This document shows, piece after piece, positions 24,976 through 34,048 of a stretch of DNA of 64,000 nucleotides (position 1 is the first letter of the stretch; the number at the start of each line of letters is the position of its first letter). A program made the position numbers and the translations under genes. Below the pieces are notes generated by a model that was not told where the DNA came from, ran no database searches, and saw only the letters and a list, made by a program, of their open reading frames with translations. This DNA comes from an uncultured Lachnospiraceae bacterium (GTDB lineage Bacteria; Bacillota; Clostridia; Lachnospirales; Lachnospiraceae), in NCBI GenBank assembly GCA_934293375.1, contig CAKQYS010000001.1, forward strand, positions 124,001 to 188,000, written 5' to 3'.

Positions 24976-26187
24976 ATGTCTTTAAACAAGAAGTCAGTAG
25001 ATGATATTAATGTAAAGGGTAAGCGCGTTCTTTGCAGATGTGATTTCAATGTACCATTGAAGGATGGCAAGATTACAGATGAGAATCGTCTTGTTGCAGC
25101 ACTTCCTACCATCAAGAAGCTGATCGCAGATGGCGGTAAGGTTATTCTTTGTTCTCACCTTGGTAAGGTGAAGACAGAAGAGGACAAGCAGACAAAGACT
25201 TTAGCACCTGTTGCAGCACGCTTATCAGAGCTGCTTGGTCAGGAAGTAAAGTTTGCAGCAGATCCTGAGGTAGTAGGACCAAATGCAAAGGCTGCAGTAG
25301 AGGCTATGAAGGATGGCGATGTGATCCTGCTTGAGAATACTCGTTTCCGTCCTGAGGAGACCAAGAATGGTGAGGCTTTCTCTAAGGATTTAGCTTCTCT
25401 TTGCGATGTATTTGTAAATGATGCATTTGGTACAGCTCACAGAGCACATTGCTCAAATGTTGGCGTTGCCAGCTTAGTAGATACAGCAGTTGTTGGTTAT
25501 TTGATGCAGAAGGAGATTGATTTCTTAGGGAATGCCGTAGAGAATCCTGAGAGACCATTCGTAGCAATCCTTGGTGGTGCAAAGGTAGCGGATAAGCTGA
25601 ATGTTATTTCTAACCTGCTTGAGAAGTGTGATACGCTCATTATTGGTGGTGGTATGGCATATACATTCTTAAAGGCAAAGGGCTATGAGATTGGTAAGTC
25701 ATTAGTAGATGACAGCAAGATTGAGTACTGTAAGGAAATGATGGAAAAGGCTGAGAAGCTGGGCAAGAAGTTATTATTACCTGTAGATTCTGTTATGATC
25801 GATGATTTCCCTAATCCAATTGATGCTCCTGTTGAGACAACTGTATGCGATGCAGATAAGATGGATGCATCTAAGGAAGGATGCGATATCGGACCTAAGA
25901 CTGTGGAGTTATATGCAGAGGCAGTTAAGACAGCTAAGACAGTTGTTTGGAATGGACCTATGGGTGTATTTGAGAACCCAACACTGGCTGTAGGTACAAA
26001 GGCTGTAGCAGCTGCACTTGCTGAGACAGATGCAATCACAATCATTGGTGGTGGTGATTCTGCAGCAGCAGTTAATCAGTTAGGTTATGGTGATAAGATG
26101 TCTCACATCTCTACAGGTGGTGGTGCTTCCCTTGAGTTCTTAGAGGGTAAGGAGCTTCCGGGTGTAGCTGCCGCTAACGATAAGTAA
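24976..26187 (+). CDS. pgk: Phosphoglycerate kinase
   Basis: A 403-residue kinase that makes ATP from 1,3-bisphosphoglycerate. Visible family blocks include VLCRCDFNVPLKDGKITDENRL, CSHLGKVK, LLENTRFRPEE, VNDAFGTAHRAHCS and the C-terminal nucleotide-site GGGDSAAAVNQLG. Length is normal. AGGAGG is 8 bases before ATG 24976. It follows gap, with tpiA 87 bases downstream, the usual order in Firmicutes. Codon choice is biased in the same way as gap though less strongly. Confidence 0.98.
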   Translation: MSLNKKSVDDINVKGKRVLCRCDFNVPLKDGKITDENRLVAALPTIKKLIADGGKVILCSHLGKVKTEEDKQTKTLAPVAARLSELLGQEVKFAADPEVVGPNAKAAVEAMKDGDVILLENTRFRPEETKNGEAFSKDLASLCDVFVNDAFGTAHRAHCSNVGVASLVDTAVVGYLMQKEIDFLGNAVENPERPFVAILGGAKVADKLNVISNLLEKCDTLIIGGGMAYTFLKAKGYEIGKSLVDDSKIEYCKEMMEKAEKLGKKLLLPVDSVMIDDFPNPIDAPVETTVCDADKMDASKEGCDIGPKTVELYAEAVKTAKTVVWNGPMGVFENPTLAVGTKAVAAALAETDAITIIGGGDSAAAVNQLGYGDKMSHISTGGGASLEFLEGKELPGVAAANDK

Positions 26188-26274
26188 AGTGAAATGGGAG
26201 CTGATAAGGTAGTCGCAAAGTAGGCGCTGTTGCTGTATTTGCACTTTAATAATTGATCTATAGGAGATAATAAA

Positions 26275-27021
26275 ATGTCAAGAAGAAGAATTATTGCAGG
26301 TAACTGGAAGATGAACAAGACTCCAAGTGAGGCTGTTGCATTGGTAAATGAATTAAAGGATTTAGTAAAGAATGATAATGTAGATGTTGTATATTGTGTT
26401 CCGGCGATCGACATCGTACCGGTTATTGAAGCTACCAAGGGTACCAATGTAGAAGTGGGCGCAGAGAATATGTACTTCCAGGAGAGCGGAGCATATACTG
26501 GTGAGATCTCTGCTGCAATGCTTGTGGATGCCGGAGTTAAGTATGTGATTCTTGGACATTCTGAGCGTAGAGATTACTTCAAGGAGGATGATGTGCTTCT
26601 GAATAAGAAGGTAAAGAAGGCATTTGCTGCCGGATTAACACCAATCCTTTGCTGCGGTGAGTCTTTGGAGCAGAGAGAAGCCGGTATTACAATGGAGTGG
26701 ATCAAGAGCCAGATCATTGCAGATCTTGCAGGCGTTGCTGCAGATGATGTCAAGAAGCTTGTAATCGCTTATGAGCCAATCTGGGCGATCGGTACAGGAA
26801 AGACAGCTACTTCAGATCAGGCACAGGAAGTATGTAAGGGTATCAGAGATCTGATCGCTGATATGTATGATGATGCGACAGCTCAGGCTGTTCGTATTCA
26901 GTACGGCGGATCTATGAATGCCGGCAATGCTGCTGAGTTATTAGCAAAGGATGACATTGATGGTGGTTTGATCGGTGGAGCTTCTTTAAAGGCTGATTTT
27001 GGACAGATTGTAAATGCATAA
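26275..27021 (+). CDS. tpiA: Triosephosphate isomerase
   Basis: A 248-residue TIM-barrel enzyme that interconverts dihydroxyacetone phosphate and glyceraldehyde-3-phosphate. N-terminal MSRRRIIAGNWKMNKTP holds the Asn and Lys of the active site. The catalytic His is in ILGHSERR and the Glu in VIAYEPIWAIGTG. The phosphate-binding loop IQYGGSMNAGNA and the terminal GLIGGASLKA are present. The 87 bases before it hold no clear promoter, so it is probably transcribed with pgk. A terminator lies 48 bases after the stop. Confidence 0.98.
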   Translation: MSRRRIIAGNWKMNKTPSEAVALVNELKDLVKNDNVDVVYCVPAIDIVPVIEATKGTNVEVGAENMYFQESGAYTGEISAAMLVDAGVKYVILGHSERRDYFKEDDVLLNKKVKKAFAAGLTPILCCGESLEQREAGITMEWIKSQIIADLAGVAADDVKKLVIAYEPIWAIGTGKTATSDQAQEVCKGIRDLIADMYDDATAQAVRIQYGGSMNAGNAAELLAKDDIDGGLIGGASLKADFGQIVNA

Positions 27022-27068
27022 TTTGAATATTTTGATCGTTAGATGATCGAATATTGCAATGAGACCGG

Positions 27069-27108
27069 AAGGAGAGTCTGTGGTTTATGAAGCGGATTCT
27101 CCTTTTTT
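27069..27108 (+). terminator. Terminator after tpiA
   Basis: AAGGAGAGTC (27069-27078) pairs with GATTCTCCTT (27095-27104), 10 bp with one G-U, followed by a run of six T residues. Confidence 0.8.
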
Positions 27109-27198
27109 GGTGCTTGTATCTATCTAAATCGATCGACAATTTGCGCTTTAGTATATGTTAAATAGATGGCTGTAGGATTAGATGAGGAAAATATTTTC

Positions 27199-27226
27199 TT
27201 GCAATATTTTGTTATTATGATAAGAT
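27199..27226 (+). promoter_or_regulatory. Candidate sigma-A promoter of gpmI
   Basis: TTGCAA (27199-27204), 16 bases, TAAGAT (27221-27226). If used, the whole palindromic element would lie in the gpmI leader RNA. Confidence 0.45.
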
Positions 27227-27243
27227 ATTTATGGTTTCAAATG

Positions 27244-27458
27244 TAGACAATTGCGAAACTCCTTGAAGATGTTGATGTTATGTGCATATTGCATAATGTA
27301 TCGCAGGCACGCTCTCGCTACTTCATCACGCAGCGGTGCTAAACTCAGTCAATGCGTAGCTTGACTTCGTTAAGAACCGGCGTTCTTCAAGTACCTGCTT
27401 ATATATTATGCAATATGCACATAGTCGCAATCGTAATTGAGAGTTTCGCAATTGTCTA
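27244..27458. repeat. 215-bp palindromic MITE-like element
   Basis: The ends are perfect 18-bp inverted repeats (TAGACAATTGCGAAACTC at 27244-27261 and its complement at 27441-27458). After unmatched spacers of 17 bases on both sides comes a second perfect inverted repeat of 19 bp (27279-27297 with 27405-27423). The centre carries smaller hairpins, for example AGAAC CGGC GTTCT at 27373-27386. The outermost TA on each side could be a target duplication of the Tc1/mariner (IS630) type. No reading frame for a transposase is present. It looks like a non-autonomous mobile repeat or a large structured RNA element. Confidence 0.75.
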
Positions 27459-27488
27459 GTTTAAAATGAGATAAAAGGAGATAGAATC

Positions 27489-29033
27489 ATGAGTAAAAAA
27501 CCGGTAGTATTAATGGTGCTTGACGGCTATGGATTAAATGATAAGACAGAGGGAAATGCAATTGCTATGGCAGCTACCCCTGTGATGGACAAGCTGATGG
27601 CTGAGTATCCATTTGTAAAAGGAAATGCATCAGGTCTTTCAGTCGGACTTCCTGATGGACAGATGGGTAATTCAGAGGTTGGACATATGAATATTGGTGC
27701 AGGTCGTATTATATATCAGGATCTGACTTCAATTACAAAAGCGATTGAAGATGGTGATTTCTTTGAGAATGAAGCTATGCTTGCGGCAATTGAAAACTGT
27801 AAGAAGAACGGTTCGGATCTTCATCTTTGGGGACTGTTATCTGATGGTGGTGTGCATAGCCACAATACACATTTGTATGGTATTTTAGAGCTTTGCAAGA
27901 AGCAGGGGTTGGAGAAGGTATATGTGCATCCATTCTTAGACGGTAGAGATACGCCTCCTGCATCAGGAAAGGATTATGTTGCAGAACTGGTTGAGAAGAT
28001 GAAGGAGATCGGTGTTGGTCAGGTAGCATCTATTCATGGTCGTTATTATGCCATGGATCGTGATAACAGATGGGATCGTGTTGAGAAAGCTTATGCAGCT
28101 CTCGTATATGGCGAAGGTGTAGAAGCTTCTGATCCTGTACAGGCTGTTGCTGATTCCTATGCTGCCGATAAGACAGATGAGTTCGTACTTCCTACAGTCA
28201 TTAAGAAAGATGGTAAGCCTGTCGCAACAGTTAAGGCAAATGATTCTGTGATCTTCTTCAACTTCCGTCCGGATCGTGCCAGAGAGATTACCAGAGCATT
28301 CTGTGATGACGCATTTACAGGGTTTGAGAGAAAGAATGGCCGTATGCCTCTGACATATGTATGTTTTAAGGATTACGATGAGAGTATAGGAAATAAGCTG
28401 GTTGCTTTTAAGAAGCAGGAGATCAAAAATACATTTGGAGAGTTCCTTGCAAATCATGGTTTGAAGCAGCTTCGTTTAGCAGAGACAGAGAAGTACGCAC
28501 ATGTAACATTCTTCTTTAATGGTGGTGTAGAGGAGCCAAATAAGGATGAGGATCGTATCCTTGTGAAGTCCCCGGCGGTTGCAACCTATGATCTTCAGCC
28601 GGAGATGAGTGCACCTGAGGTATGTGAGAAGCTTGTTACAGCGATCGAGTCCAATGAGTATGATGTGATTATTATCAATTTTGCAAATCCGGATATGGTT
28701 GGACATACAGGTGTGATTCCGGCGGCTGTGAAGGCTGTAGAGACTGTAGATACCTGTGTAGGCAAGGCATTTGAGGCTGTTAAGAAGATGGATGGTGTTC
28801 TGTTTATCTGTGCAGATCACGGTAATGCAGAGAAGATGATTGATTATGAGACAGGCAATCCTCATACAGCACATACAACAAACCCTGTACCATTTATTCT
28901 TGCCAACTATGATGATGGCTATGGTCTTCGTGAGGGTGGATGCCTCGCAGATATCGCTCCGACATTGATTGAGATCATGGGTATGGAGCAGCCTGCAGAT
29001 ATGACAGGAAAATCACTTCTGATCAAGAAATAA
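27489..29033 (+). CDS. gpmI: 2,3-bisphosphoglycerate-independent phosphoglycerate mutase
   Basis: A 514-residue manganese-dependent enzyme that interconverts 3- and 2-phosphoglycerate. The N-terminal VLMVLDGYGLND gives the first metal Asp. The phosphorylated serine is in GQMGNSEVGHMNIGAGRI. The HPFLDGRDTPP and FNFRPDRAREITRAF segments bind substrate. The C-terminal FANPDMVGHTG and ADHGNAEKM supply further metal ligands. Length is typical. AAAGGAG is 7 bases before ATG 27489. Confidence 0.98.
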   Translation: MSKKPVVLMVLDGYGLNDKTEGNAIAMAATPVMDKLMAEYPFVKGNASGLSVGLPDGQMGNSEVGHMNIGAGRIIYQDLTSITKAIEDGDFFENEAMLAAIENCKKNGSDLHLWGLLSDGGVHSHNTHLYGILELCKKQGLEKVYVHPFLDGRDTPPASGKDYVAELVEKMKEIGVGQVASIHGRYYAMDRDNRWDRVEKAYAALVYGEGVEASDPVQAVADSYAADKTDEFVLPTVIKKDGKPVATVKANDSVIFFNFRPDRAREITRAFCDDAFTGFERKNGRMPLTYVCFKDYDESIGNKLVAFKKQEIKNTFGEFLANHGLKQLRLAETEKYAHVTFFFNGGVEEPNKDEDRILVKSPAVATYDLQPEMSAPEVCEKLVTAIESNEYDVIIINFANPDMVGHTGVIPAAVKAVETVDTCVGKAFEAVKKMDGVLFICADHGNAEKMIDYETGNPHTAHTTNPVPFILANYDDGYGLREGGCLADIAPTLIEIMGMEQPADMTGKSLLIKK

Positions 29034-29046
29034 TGAAAAGATCTCT

Positions 29047-29077
29047 TTGCATAGATTTCCAATAAAAGGGTTATACT
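29047..29077 (+). promoter_or_regulatory. Possible promoter of eno
   Basis: TTGCAT (29047-29052) and TATACT (29072-29077) are separated by 19 bases, which is longer than ideal. Confidence 0.35.
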
Positions 29078-29119
29078 TTTGATAAACACAAAGTAATCGA
29101 TTGTTGGAGGTTGATTGAG

Positions 29120-30406
29120 ATGATACGATTAGAAATCGCAGATGTATGTGCAAGAGAGATATTGGATTCGAGAGGAAATCCGACAGTAGAAGTGGATGTA
29201 ACACTGACGAATGGTGTGAAAGGACGGGCGGCTGTGCCATCAGGTGCGTCTACGGGAGCCTACGAGGCTCACGAACTTCGGGATGGCGAGAGAAGATATA
29301 TGGGACTTGGTGTAGAGCGCGCCGTCAATAATGTGAATACAAGGATTGCAGATCGTCTGATTGGTATGAATGCCTGCAATCAAGCGCAGATTGATAAGAT
29401 GTTGATTGATGCAGATGCCACTGAGAATAAATCAAAGTATGGTGCAAATGCAATTCTGGGTGTATCTCTTGCTGTGGCAAAAGCGGCAGCAAATGGACTT
29501 GGTATGTCTTTGTACCGATATCTTGGTGGTGTGAATGCCAAGGTGCTGCCCGTTCCGATGATGAACATATTAAACGGAGGTGTTCACGCTGCGAACACTG
29601 TGGATCTGCAGGAATTCATGATTGTACCGGTTGGGGCTGAAAGTATCAGTGAATGCATGGAAATGGCATGTGAAATTTATCATACATTAAAAAAACTTCT
29701 GAAGGAAGATGGTCTGTCAACCGGTGTGGGAGATGAAGGCGGATTTGCTCCGGATCTTCCTAATACAGCTACAGTACTCGATTATATTGTCCGGGCGATT
29801 GAAGATGCCGGTTATGAGCCGGGAGATGATGTCATGATCGCTCTGGATGCCGCTGCATCCGAGTTGTATGATGATAATACGGATCGTTATTATTTTCCGG
29901 GTGAGAGTCAGATGTCCGGGAAAGATATTTATAGGAATGCAGAAGAGATGGTACAGTATTACGAGGATCTTGTAGAACATTATCCGATCTTCTCGATAGA
30001 GGATGGCTTGAATGAGAACGATATGAAGGGATGGAAGTTATTGACATATCGTTTAGGAGGCCGTATCCAGTTAGTTGGTGACGATCTGTTTGTAACGAAT
30101 ACAAAACGCCTGCAAAAGGGGATTGAGGATGGAATTGCAAATGCGATCCTGATCAAATATAATCAGATCGGTACATTGACAGAGACAATGGATGCGATCC
30201 GTATGGCAAATAATGCCGGTTATAGAGCGGTGATATCGCATCGTTCCGGTGAGACGGAAGATGCTACGATTGCAGATCTGGCTGTTGCGGTGAATGCAGG
30301 ACAGATTAAGACCGGAGCTCCTTGCCGTAGCGACCGGACAGCAAAGTATAATCAACTGCTTCGGATTGAAGAAGAATTAGGAAAAATCAGCGAATACCAT
30401 TTTTGA
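29120..30406 (+). CDS. eno: Enolase
   Basis: A 428-residue enzyme that dehydrates 2-phosphoglycerate to phosphoenolpyruvate. REILDSRGNPTVEVDV, SGASTGAYEAHELRDG, VGDEGGFAP, IALDAAASE, SIEDGLNENDMKGW and SHRSGETEDATIADLAVA are all conserved, with catalytic Glu and Lys residues in place. An in-frame TTG at 29111 touches the GGAGG site, whereas the ATG at 29120 is 9 bases from it, so ATG is chosen. It completes the lower-glycolysis set but has its own transcription unit or a long shared one with gpmI. Confidence 0.97.
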   Translation: MIRLEIADVCAREILDSRGNPTVEVDVTLTNGVKGRAAVPSGASTGAYEAHELRDGERRYMGLGVERAVNNVNTRIADRLIGMNACNQAQIDKMLIDADATENKSKYGANAILGVSLAVAKAAANGLGMSLYRYLGGVNAKVLPVPMMNILNGGVHAANTVDLQEFMIVPVGAESISECMEMACEIYHTLKKLLKEDGLSTGVGDEGGFAPDLPNTATVLDYIVRAIEDAGYEPGDDVMIALDAAASELYDDNTDRYYFPGESQMSGKDIYRNAEEMVQYYEDLVEHYPIFSIEDGLNENDMKGWKLLTYRLGGRIQLVGDDLFVTNTKRLQKGIEDGIANAILIKYNQIGTLTETMDAIRMANNAGYRAVISHRSGETEDATIADLAVAVNAGQIKTGAPCRSDRTAKYNQLLRIEEELGKISEYHF

Positions 30407-30471
30407 TATGATATGCAGATCATGTTACAGTATTATTCGGTATAAGATCCGTAGATCTATATAATTTATAC

Positions 30472-30501
30472 TTGAAATATAGGCCAGTCTTGTGGTATAA
30501 T
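30472..30501 (+). promoter_or_regulatory. Predicted promoter of secG
   Basis: TTGAAA (30472-30477), 18 bases, then TATAAT (30496-30501) preceded by TGG, an extended -10 element. Confidence 0.7.
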
Positions 30502-30566
30502 GTCCGACAGTGATGTAATTTGCGTGTTTTGTTGTAGTGACAGACACATGATTTAGGAGGATTAGA

Positions 30567-30800
30567 ATGAAACTGGCATTAGAGATCATTATTTTAATTG
30601 TATCTGTTGCATTGATTATTATTGTATTATCGCAGGAAGGTAAGGAGACAGGACTGAGTTCATTATCAGGAACTACAGATACCTATTGGAGCCGTAATAA
30701 GGGTCGTTCTAAGGAAGGTATGTTAGTGAAGATCACAACTTTACTGATGATTCTTTTGATCGTGATTTCTTTACTGTTAAGTTCCAAATTATTTGCATAA
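30567..30800 (+). CDS. secG: Preprotein translocase subunit SecG
   Basis: A 77-residue protein with two membrane segments (ALEIIILIVSVALIIIVLSQ and ITTLLMILLIVISLLLSS), joined by a short loop containing GLSSLSGTTDTYWSRNKGRSKEG. This is the usual SecG pattern; the protein helps SecYE in protein export. AGGAGG is 7 bases before ATG 30567. SecG is often found just before rnr in Firmicutes, as here. A strong terminator lies between them. Confidence 0.93.
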   Translation: MKLALEIIILIVSVALIIIVLSQEGKETGLSSLSGTTDTYWSRNKGRSKEGMLVKITTLLMILLIVISLLLSSKLFA

Positions 30801-30811
30801 GATGATTGATG

Positions 30812-30845
30812 AATGTGGCGGATGCTGAGTCTGCCACATTTTTTT
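30812..30845 (+). terminator. Terminator between secG and rnr
   Basis: AATGTGGCGGA (30812-30822) pairs with TCTGCCACATT (30830-30840), 11 bp with one G-U, followed by T residues to 30845. Confidence 0.85.
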
Positions 30846-30884
30846 GTTGGTCGTAGGATGGAATTCTGAATAAGGAGATGTGAA

Positions 30885-33020
30885 ATGGAATATACAAGGG
30901 AAGAAAAGAAGAACAGGCTTATGGAATTGTTTTCAGATCACATATATAGGCCGATGAAACAGAAAGAATTGTTATATCTGTTACAGATAGGAAATGATAA
31001 AAAGGATGAATTTGTCAGCCTGTTAAATGAACTTGTAATGGAAGGCAAGATCATGCAGACTGCGAAAGGAAAGTATCAGCTTGTATCAGGTGAATACAAA
31101 ACAGGTACTTTCGTTCCACACGAGAAAGGATTCGGGTTTGTGGAGATGGAGGGAGAAGCTGATGATCTGTTTGTTCCGGCAGATGCGGTGCATAATGCGT
31201 TTTATAAGGATCTTGTGCTGTGTCGTGTCATAAGAGAGGCTGATTCACATGGCGAACATCGGGCAGAAGCACAGGTGGTTAAGGTATTAAAACATCAGCT
31301 TAAGGATCTAGTCGGAACATTTGAGCAGAATAAAAACTTTGGATTTGTGAGACCGGATAATCATAAGATCATACAGGATATATTTATTCCAAAAAAATAT
31401 ACGAAGGGTGCAGTGAATGGTCAGAAGGTTGTAGTATCCATATCTGATTATGGTACGCAGGATAGAAATCCTGAGGGTATGGTGATGGAGATCTTAGGAC
31501 ATATTTATGATCCGGGTGTGGATATTATATCTATTGTAAAAAACTATGAACTGCCGGTGGAATTTCCAAAGGAAGTTATGGAACAGGTCAGTCATATTCC
31601 GCAGGAGGTGTCTTCGCATGATATTGCCGGCAGGGTGGATTTCAGAGATGAGCTGACGGTTACGATTGACGGAGAAGATGCCAAGGATCTGGATGATGCT
31701 GTTACACTCAAGAAATTGGATGATGGCTATGAACTGGGTGTGCATATTGCAGATGTCAGCCATTATGTGACAGAAAATTCGCCTTTGGACAAGGAAGCGT
31801 TAAATCGTGGCACTAGTGTTTATCTTGTGGATCGGGTAATACCAATGCTTCCGCATCGATTGTCGAACGGAATTTGTTCGTTAAATGAGGGTGTTGACAG
31901 ACTTGCACTTTCCTGTATTATGAAAATCAATATGCAAGGCGTTGTGACAGACCATCGGATTTGTGAAAGTGTGATCCGGGTAGACCACCGCATGAGCTAT
32001 ACAGATGTAAACCGGATCGTGATCCTGAGGGACACAGTGTGCCGGGAACAATATGCGGATAGTGTGCAAATGTTTGAGAATATGCTTGCATTATCCGATA
32101 TTTTGCGAGAGAAGAGAATGAAGCGGGGTTCTGTGGATTTTGACTTCCCGGAGACAAAAATCACATTGGACGACAAAGGAAAACCAATCAGCGTTGCTCC
32201 GTATGAGAGGAATCGGGCACATCTGATCATTGAGGATTTTATGCTGGCAGCAAATGAGACGGTGGCGGAGGATTATTTCTGGCAGGAATTACCGTTTGAG
32301 TATCGTGTACACGAAACACCCGATCCGGACAGGATCAAAGCCTTATCTGTTATGATGGCTAATTTTGGTTATTATTTTAAAGCTTCCAATGATGGCATAC
32401 ATTCCAAGGAGGTTCAGAAGCTTTTGGCGAGGATTGCCGGATCACCGGAGGAAGCAATGCTTTCAAGGCTTACACTGCGGTCAATGAAACAGGCCAAATA
32501 TGCAACAGTATGTACAGGCCATTTTGGACTTGCTGCGAATTATTATTGTCATTTTACATCCCCGATCAGACGATATCCCGATCTGCAGATTCACCGCATC
32601 ATTAAGGAAAATCTGCACGGTGGGCTGACAGAGGACAGAATTTCCCATTATGACAAAATATTGCCGAAGGTGGCAGAGGATAATTCAAAAAAAGAACGTC
32701 GTGCCGGTGACTGTGAACGGGATGTAGAAAAAATGAAAAAAGCGCAGTATATGCTATCGCATATAGGGGAGATACATGAAGGCGTGATCTCCGGTGTGAC
32801 AGCCTGGGGAATTTATGTGGAACTGCCTAATACAATCGAAGGATTGATTCATGTGACGAATCTTGTGGATGATTATTACTTTTATGATGAAACAAAATAT
32901 GCTATGATAGGTAGAGAAACGAAAAAAACTTATACATTGGGTATGAAGGTTAAGATTATCGTGGATTATGTCGATAAATCTAAATGGCAGATAGATTTCC
33001 TGCTGGCACAGGAGGATTGA
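30885..33020 (+). CDS. rnr: Ribonuclease R
   Basis: A 711-residue 3'-5' exoribonuclease of the RNB family that degrades structured RNA and takes part in tmRNA-linked quality control. An N-terminal winged-helix part and two cold-shock domains (residues ~65-215, with GFGFVEMEGEADDLFVP and NFGFVRPDNHKIIQDIFIP) come first. The catalytic centre follows: TIDGEDAKDLDDAVTL near residue 265, with the clustered Asp residues. The C-terminal S1 domain begins near GVISGVTAWGIYVEL. AAGGAG lies 8 bases before ATG 30885. smpB follows 11 bases after its stop, the standard rnr-smpB arrangement. Confidence 0.97.
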   Translation: MEYTREEKKNRLMELFSDHIYRPMKQKELLYLLQIGNDKKDEFVSLLNELVMEGKIMQTAKGKYQLVSGEYKTGTFVPHEKGFGFVEMEGEADDLFVPADAVHNAFYKDLVLCRVIREADSHGEHRAEAQVVKVLKHQLKDLVGTFEQNKNFGFVRPDNHKIIQDIFIPKKYTKGAVNGQKVVVSISDYGTQDRNPEGMVMEILGHIYDPGVDIISIVKNYELPVEFPKEVMEQVSHIPQEVSSHDIAGRVDFRDELTVTIDGEDAKDLDDAVTLKKLDDGYELGVHIADVSHYVTENSPLDKEALNRGTSVYLVDRVIPMLPHRLSNGICSLNEGVDRLALSCIMKINMQGVVTDHRICESVIRVDHRMSYTDVNRIVILRDTVCREQYADSVQMFENMLALSDILREKRMKRGSVDFDFPETKITLDDKGKPISVAPYERNRAHLIIEDFMLAANETVAEDYFWQELPFEYRVHETPDPDRIKALSVMMANFGYYFKASNDGIHSKEVQKLLARIAGSPEEAMLSRLTLRSMKQAKYATVCTGHFGLAANYYCHFTSPIRRYPDLQIHRIIKENLHGGLTEDRISHYDKILPKVAEDNSKKERRAGDCERDVEKMKKAQYMLSHIGEIHEGVISGVTAWGIYVELPNTIEGLIHVTNLVDDYYFYDETKYAMIGRETKKTYTLGMKVKIIVDYVDKSKWQIDFLLAQED

Positions 33021-33031
33021 CGGGAGGCATT

Positions 33032-33499
33032 ATGGCAAAGGAAAAGGGAACGAAGCTGATTGCAAACAATAAAAAAGCTTATCATGATTATTTTATAGAA
33101 GATACCTATGAGGCGGGGATCGCATTAGCAGGTACAGAAGTCAAGTCGCTACGGCTTGGGCAATGTAGTGTGAAGGAAGCATTTATCCGTGTGGAGAATG
33201 GCGAGGTCTATCTATATCAGATGCACATCAACCCATATGAAAAAGGCAATATTTTCAATAAGGATCCCCTTCGTGTCAGAAAGCTGCTGCTTCACAAATA
33301 TGAGATCAATAAATTGATCGGTAAAGCACAGGAAAAGGGATACACACTTGTGCCGTTAAAGGTATATTTTAAAAATAGTCTTGTGAAGGTGGAAATAGGT
33401 CTTGCAAAGGGTAAGAAGCTCTATGACAAGAGAGAAAGTATTGCAAAACATGACCAGCAGAGAGAAATTGCAAGAGAATTTAAGAATTCATTTAAATAA
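33032..33499 (+). CDS. smpB: SsrA-binding protein SmpB
   Basis: A 155-residue RNA-binding protein that brings tmRNA to stalled ribosomes. NKKAYHDYFIEDTYEAGIALAGTEVKSLR and INPYEKGNIFNKDPLRVRKLLLHKYEI are the family blocks. The C-terminal tail (KGKKLYDKRESIAKHDQQREIAREF) is basic and helical, as needed for decoding-centre binding. The frame is open from 32984, but GGGAGG at 33022-33027 and the usual MAKEKGTKLI start point to ATG 33032. The tmRNA gene lies 550 bases downstream, after one small gene. Confidence 0.97.
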   Translation: MAKEKGTKLIANNKKAYHDYFIEDTYEAGIALAGTEVKSLRLGQCSVKEAFIRVENGEVYLYQMHINPYEKGNIFNKDPLRVRKLLLHKYEINKLIGKAQEKGYTLVPLKVYFKNSLVKVEIGLAKGKKLYDKRESIAKHDQQREIAREFKNSFK

Positions 33500-33519
33500 C
33501 AGTTTTTATAAATCACGAC

Positions 33520-33548
33520 TTGTTCACATTTGTATGGTATGATATACT
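33520..33548 (+). promoter_or_regulatory. Predicted promoter upstream of the small membrane protein and tmRNA
   Basis: TTGTTC (33520-33525), 17 bases, TATACT (33543-33548). It may serve both the 134-residue gene and ssrA. Confidence 0.6.
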
Positions 33549-33611
33549 ACAAAATATGGGTTTGGATTCGAATTCATAAAAGAGAGTATACAAATCGGAG
33601 GAATATTGGGA

Positions 33612-34016
33612 ATGAGTCAGGAAAAAATAGACAAGAGGAAGTATGAGAAGTATCATCGAAAGGAGATCCAGAAGAAGAAACGGATCAAGTCCATTGTGGC
33701 ATCTGTGATCTGTGTTCTGGTGATCGGTACAGCGATTGGAATTCCGCTTGGCTATAAGATTTATGATAGTCTGCCGAAGACGATCTCGCCAACGGTGCTT
33801 GATGCATGGGTGTCTAATTATGTGAAGGATCTGGATGGTTATCCATTCATCCAGGAGCAGGAGACAACAACAGGTGAAGATGCTTCGACAGAAGATACTA
33901 CAGGCGATTCGTCTTCTGATGATACAACTACAGAGGATGCATCCATAGATACAACAGAAGCTGCAACAACAGATTCTGTATCAACCGGTGAAGCCACGAC
34001 ACAGGCAGAGGAGTAG
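33612..34016 (+). CDS. Small single-pass membrane protein, Thr/Asp/Ser-rich tail
   Basis: A 134-residue protein that I do not recognise. The first ~25 residues are very basic (KIDKRKYEKYHRKEIQKKKRIK). One membrane segment follows (SIVASVICVLVIGTAIGIPLGYKIY, about residues 27-51). The last ~55 residues are low-complexity, made almost only of Thr, Ser, Asp, Glu and Ala. The charge pattern suggests that the short N-terminus stays inside and the acidic tail is outside. GGAGG at 33597-33601 fits ATG 33612 better than the TTG at 33606. It lies between smpB and ssrA, and the tail-coding bases run to within 32 bases of the tmRNA. Confidence 0.75.
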   Translation: MSQEKIDKRKYEKYHRKEIQKKKRIKSIVASVICVLVIGTAIGIPLGYKIYDSLPKTISPTVLDAWVSNYVKDLDGYPFIQEQETTTGEDASTEDTTGDSSSDDTTTEDASIDTTEAATTDSVSTGEATTQAEE

Positions 34017-34048
34017 GCCTGTATGTGGCGGTACACTTCCTGATATAA

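Larger units (their letters stand above)
27022..27488. other. 467-base intergenic region tpiA to gpmI
   Basis: No gene is supported here. From left to right it holds the tpiA terminator, an A+T-rich stretch with a candidate promoter (27199-27226), the 215-bp palindromic element (27244-27458) and the ribosome site of gpmI (AAAGGAG at 27475-27481). Confidence 0.8.
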
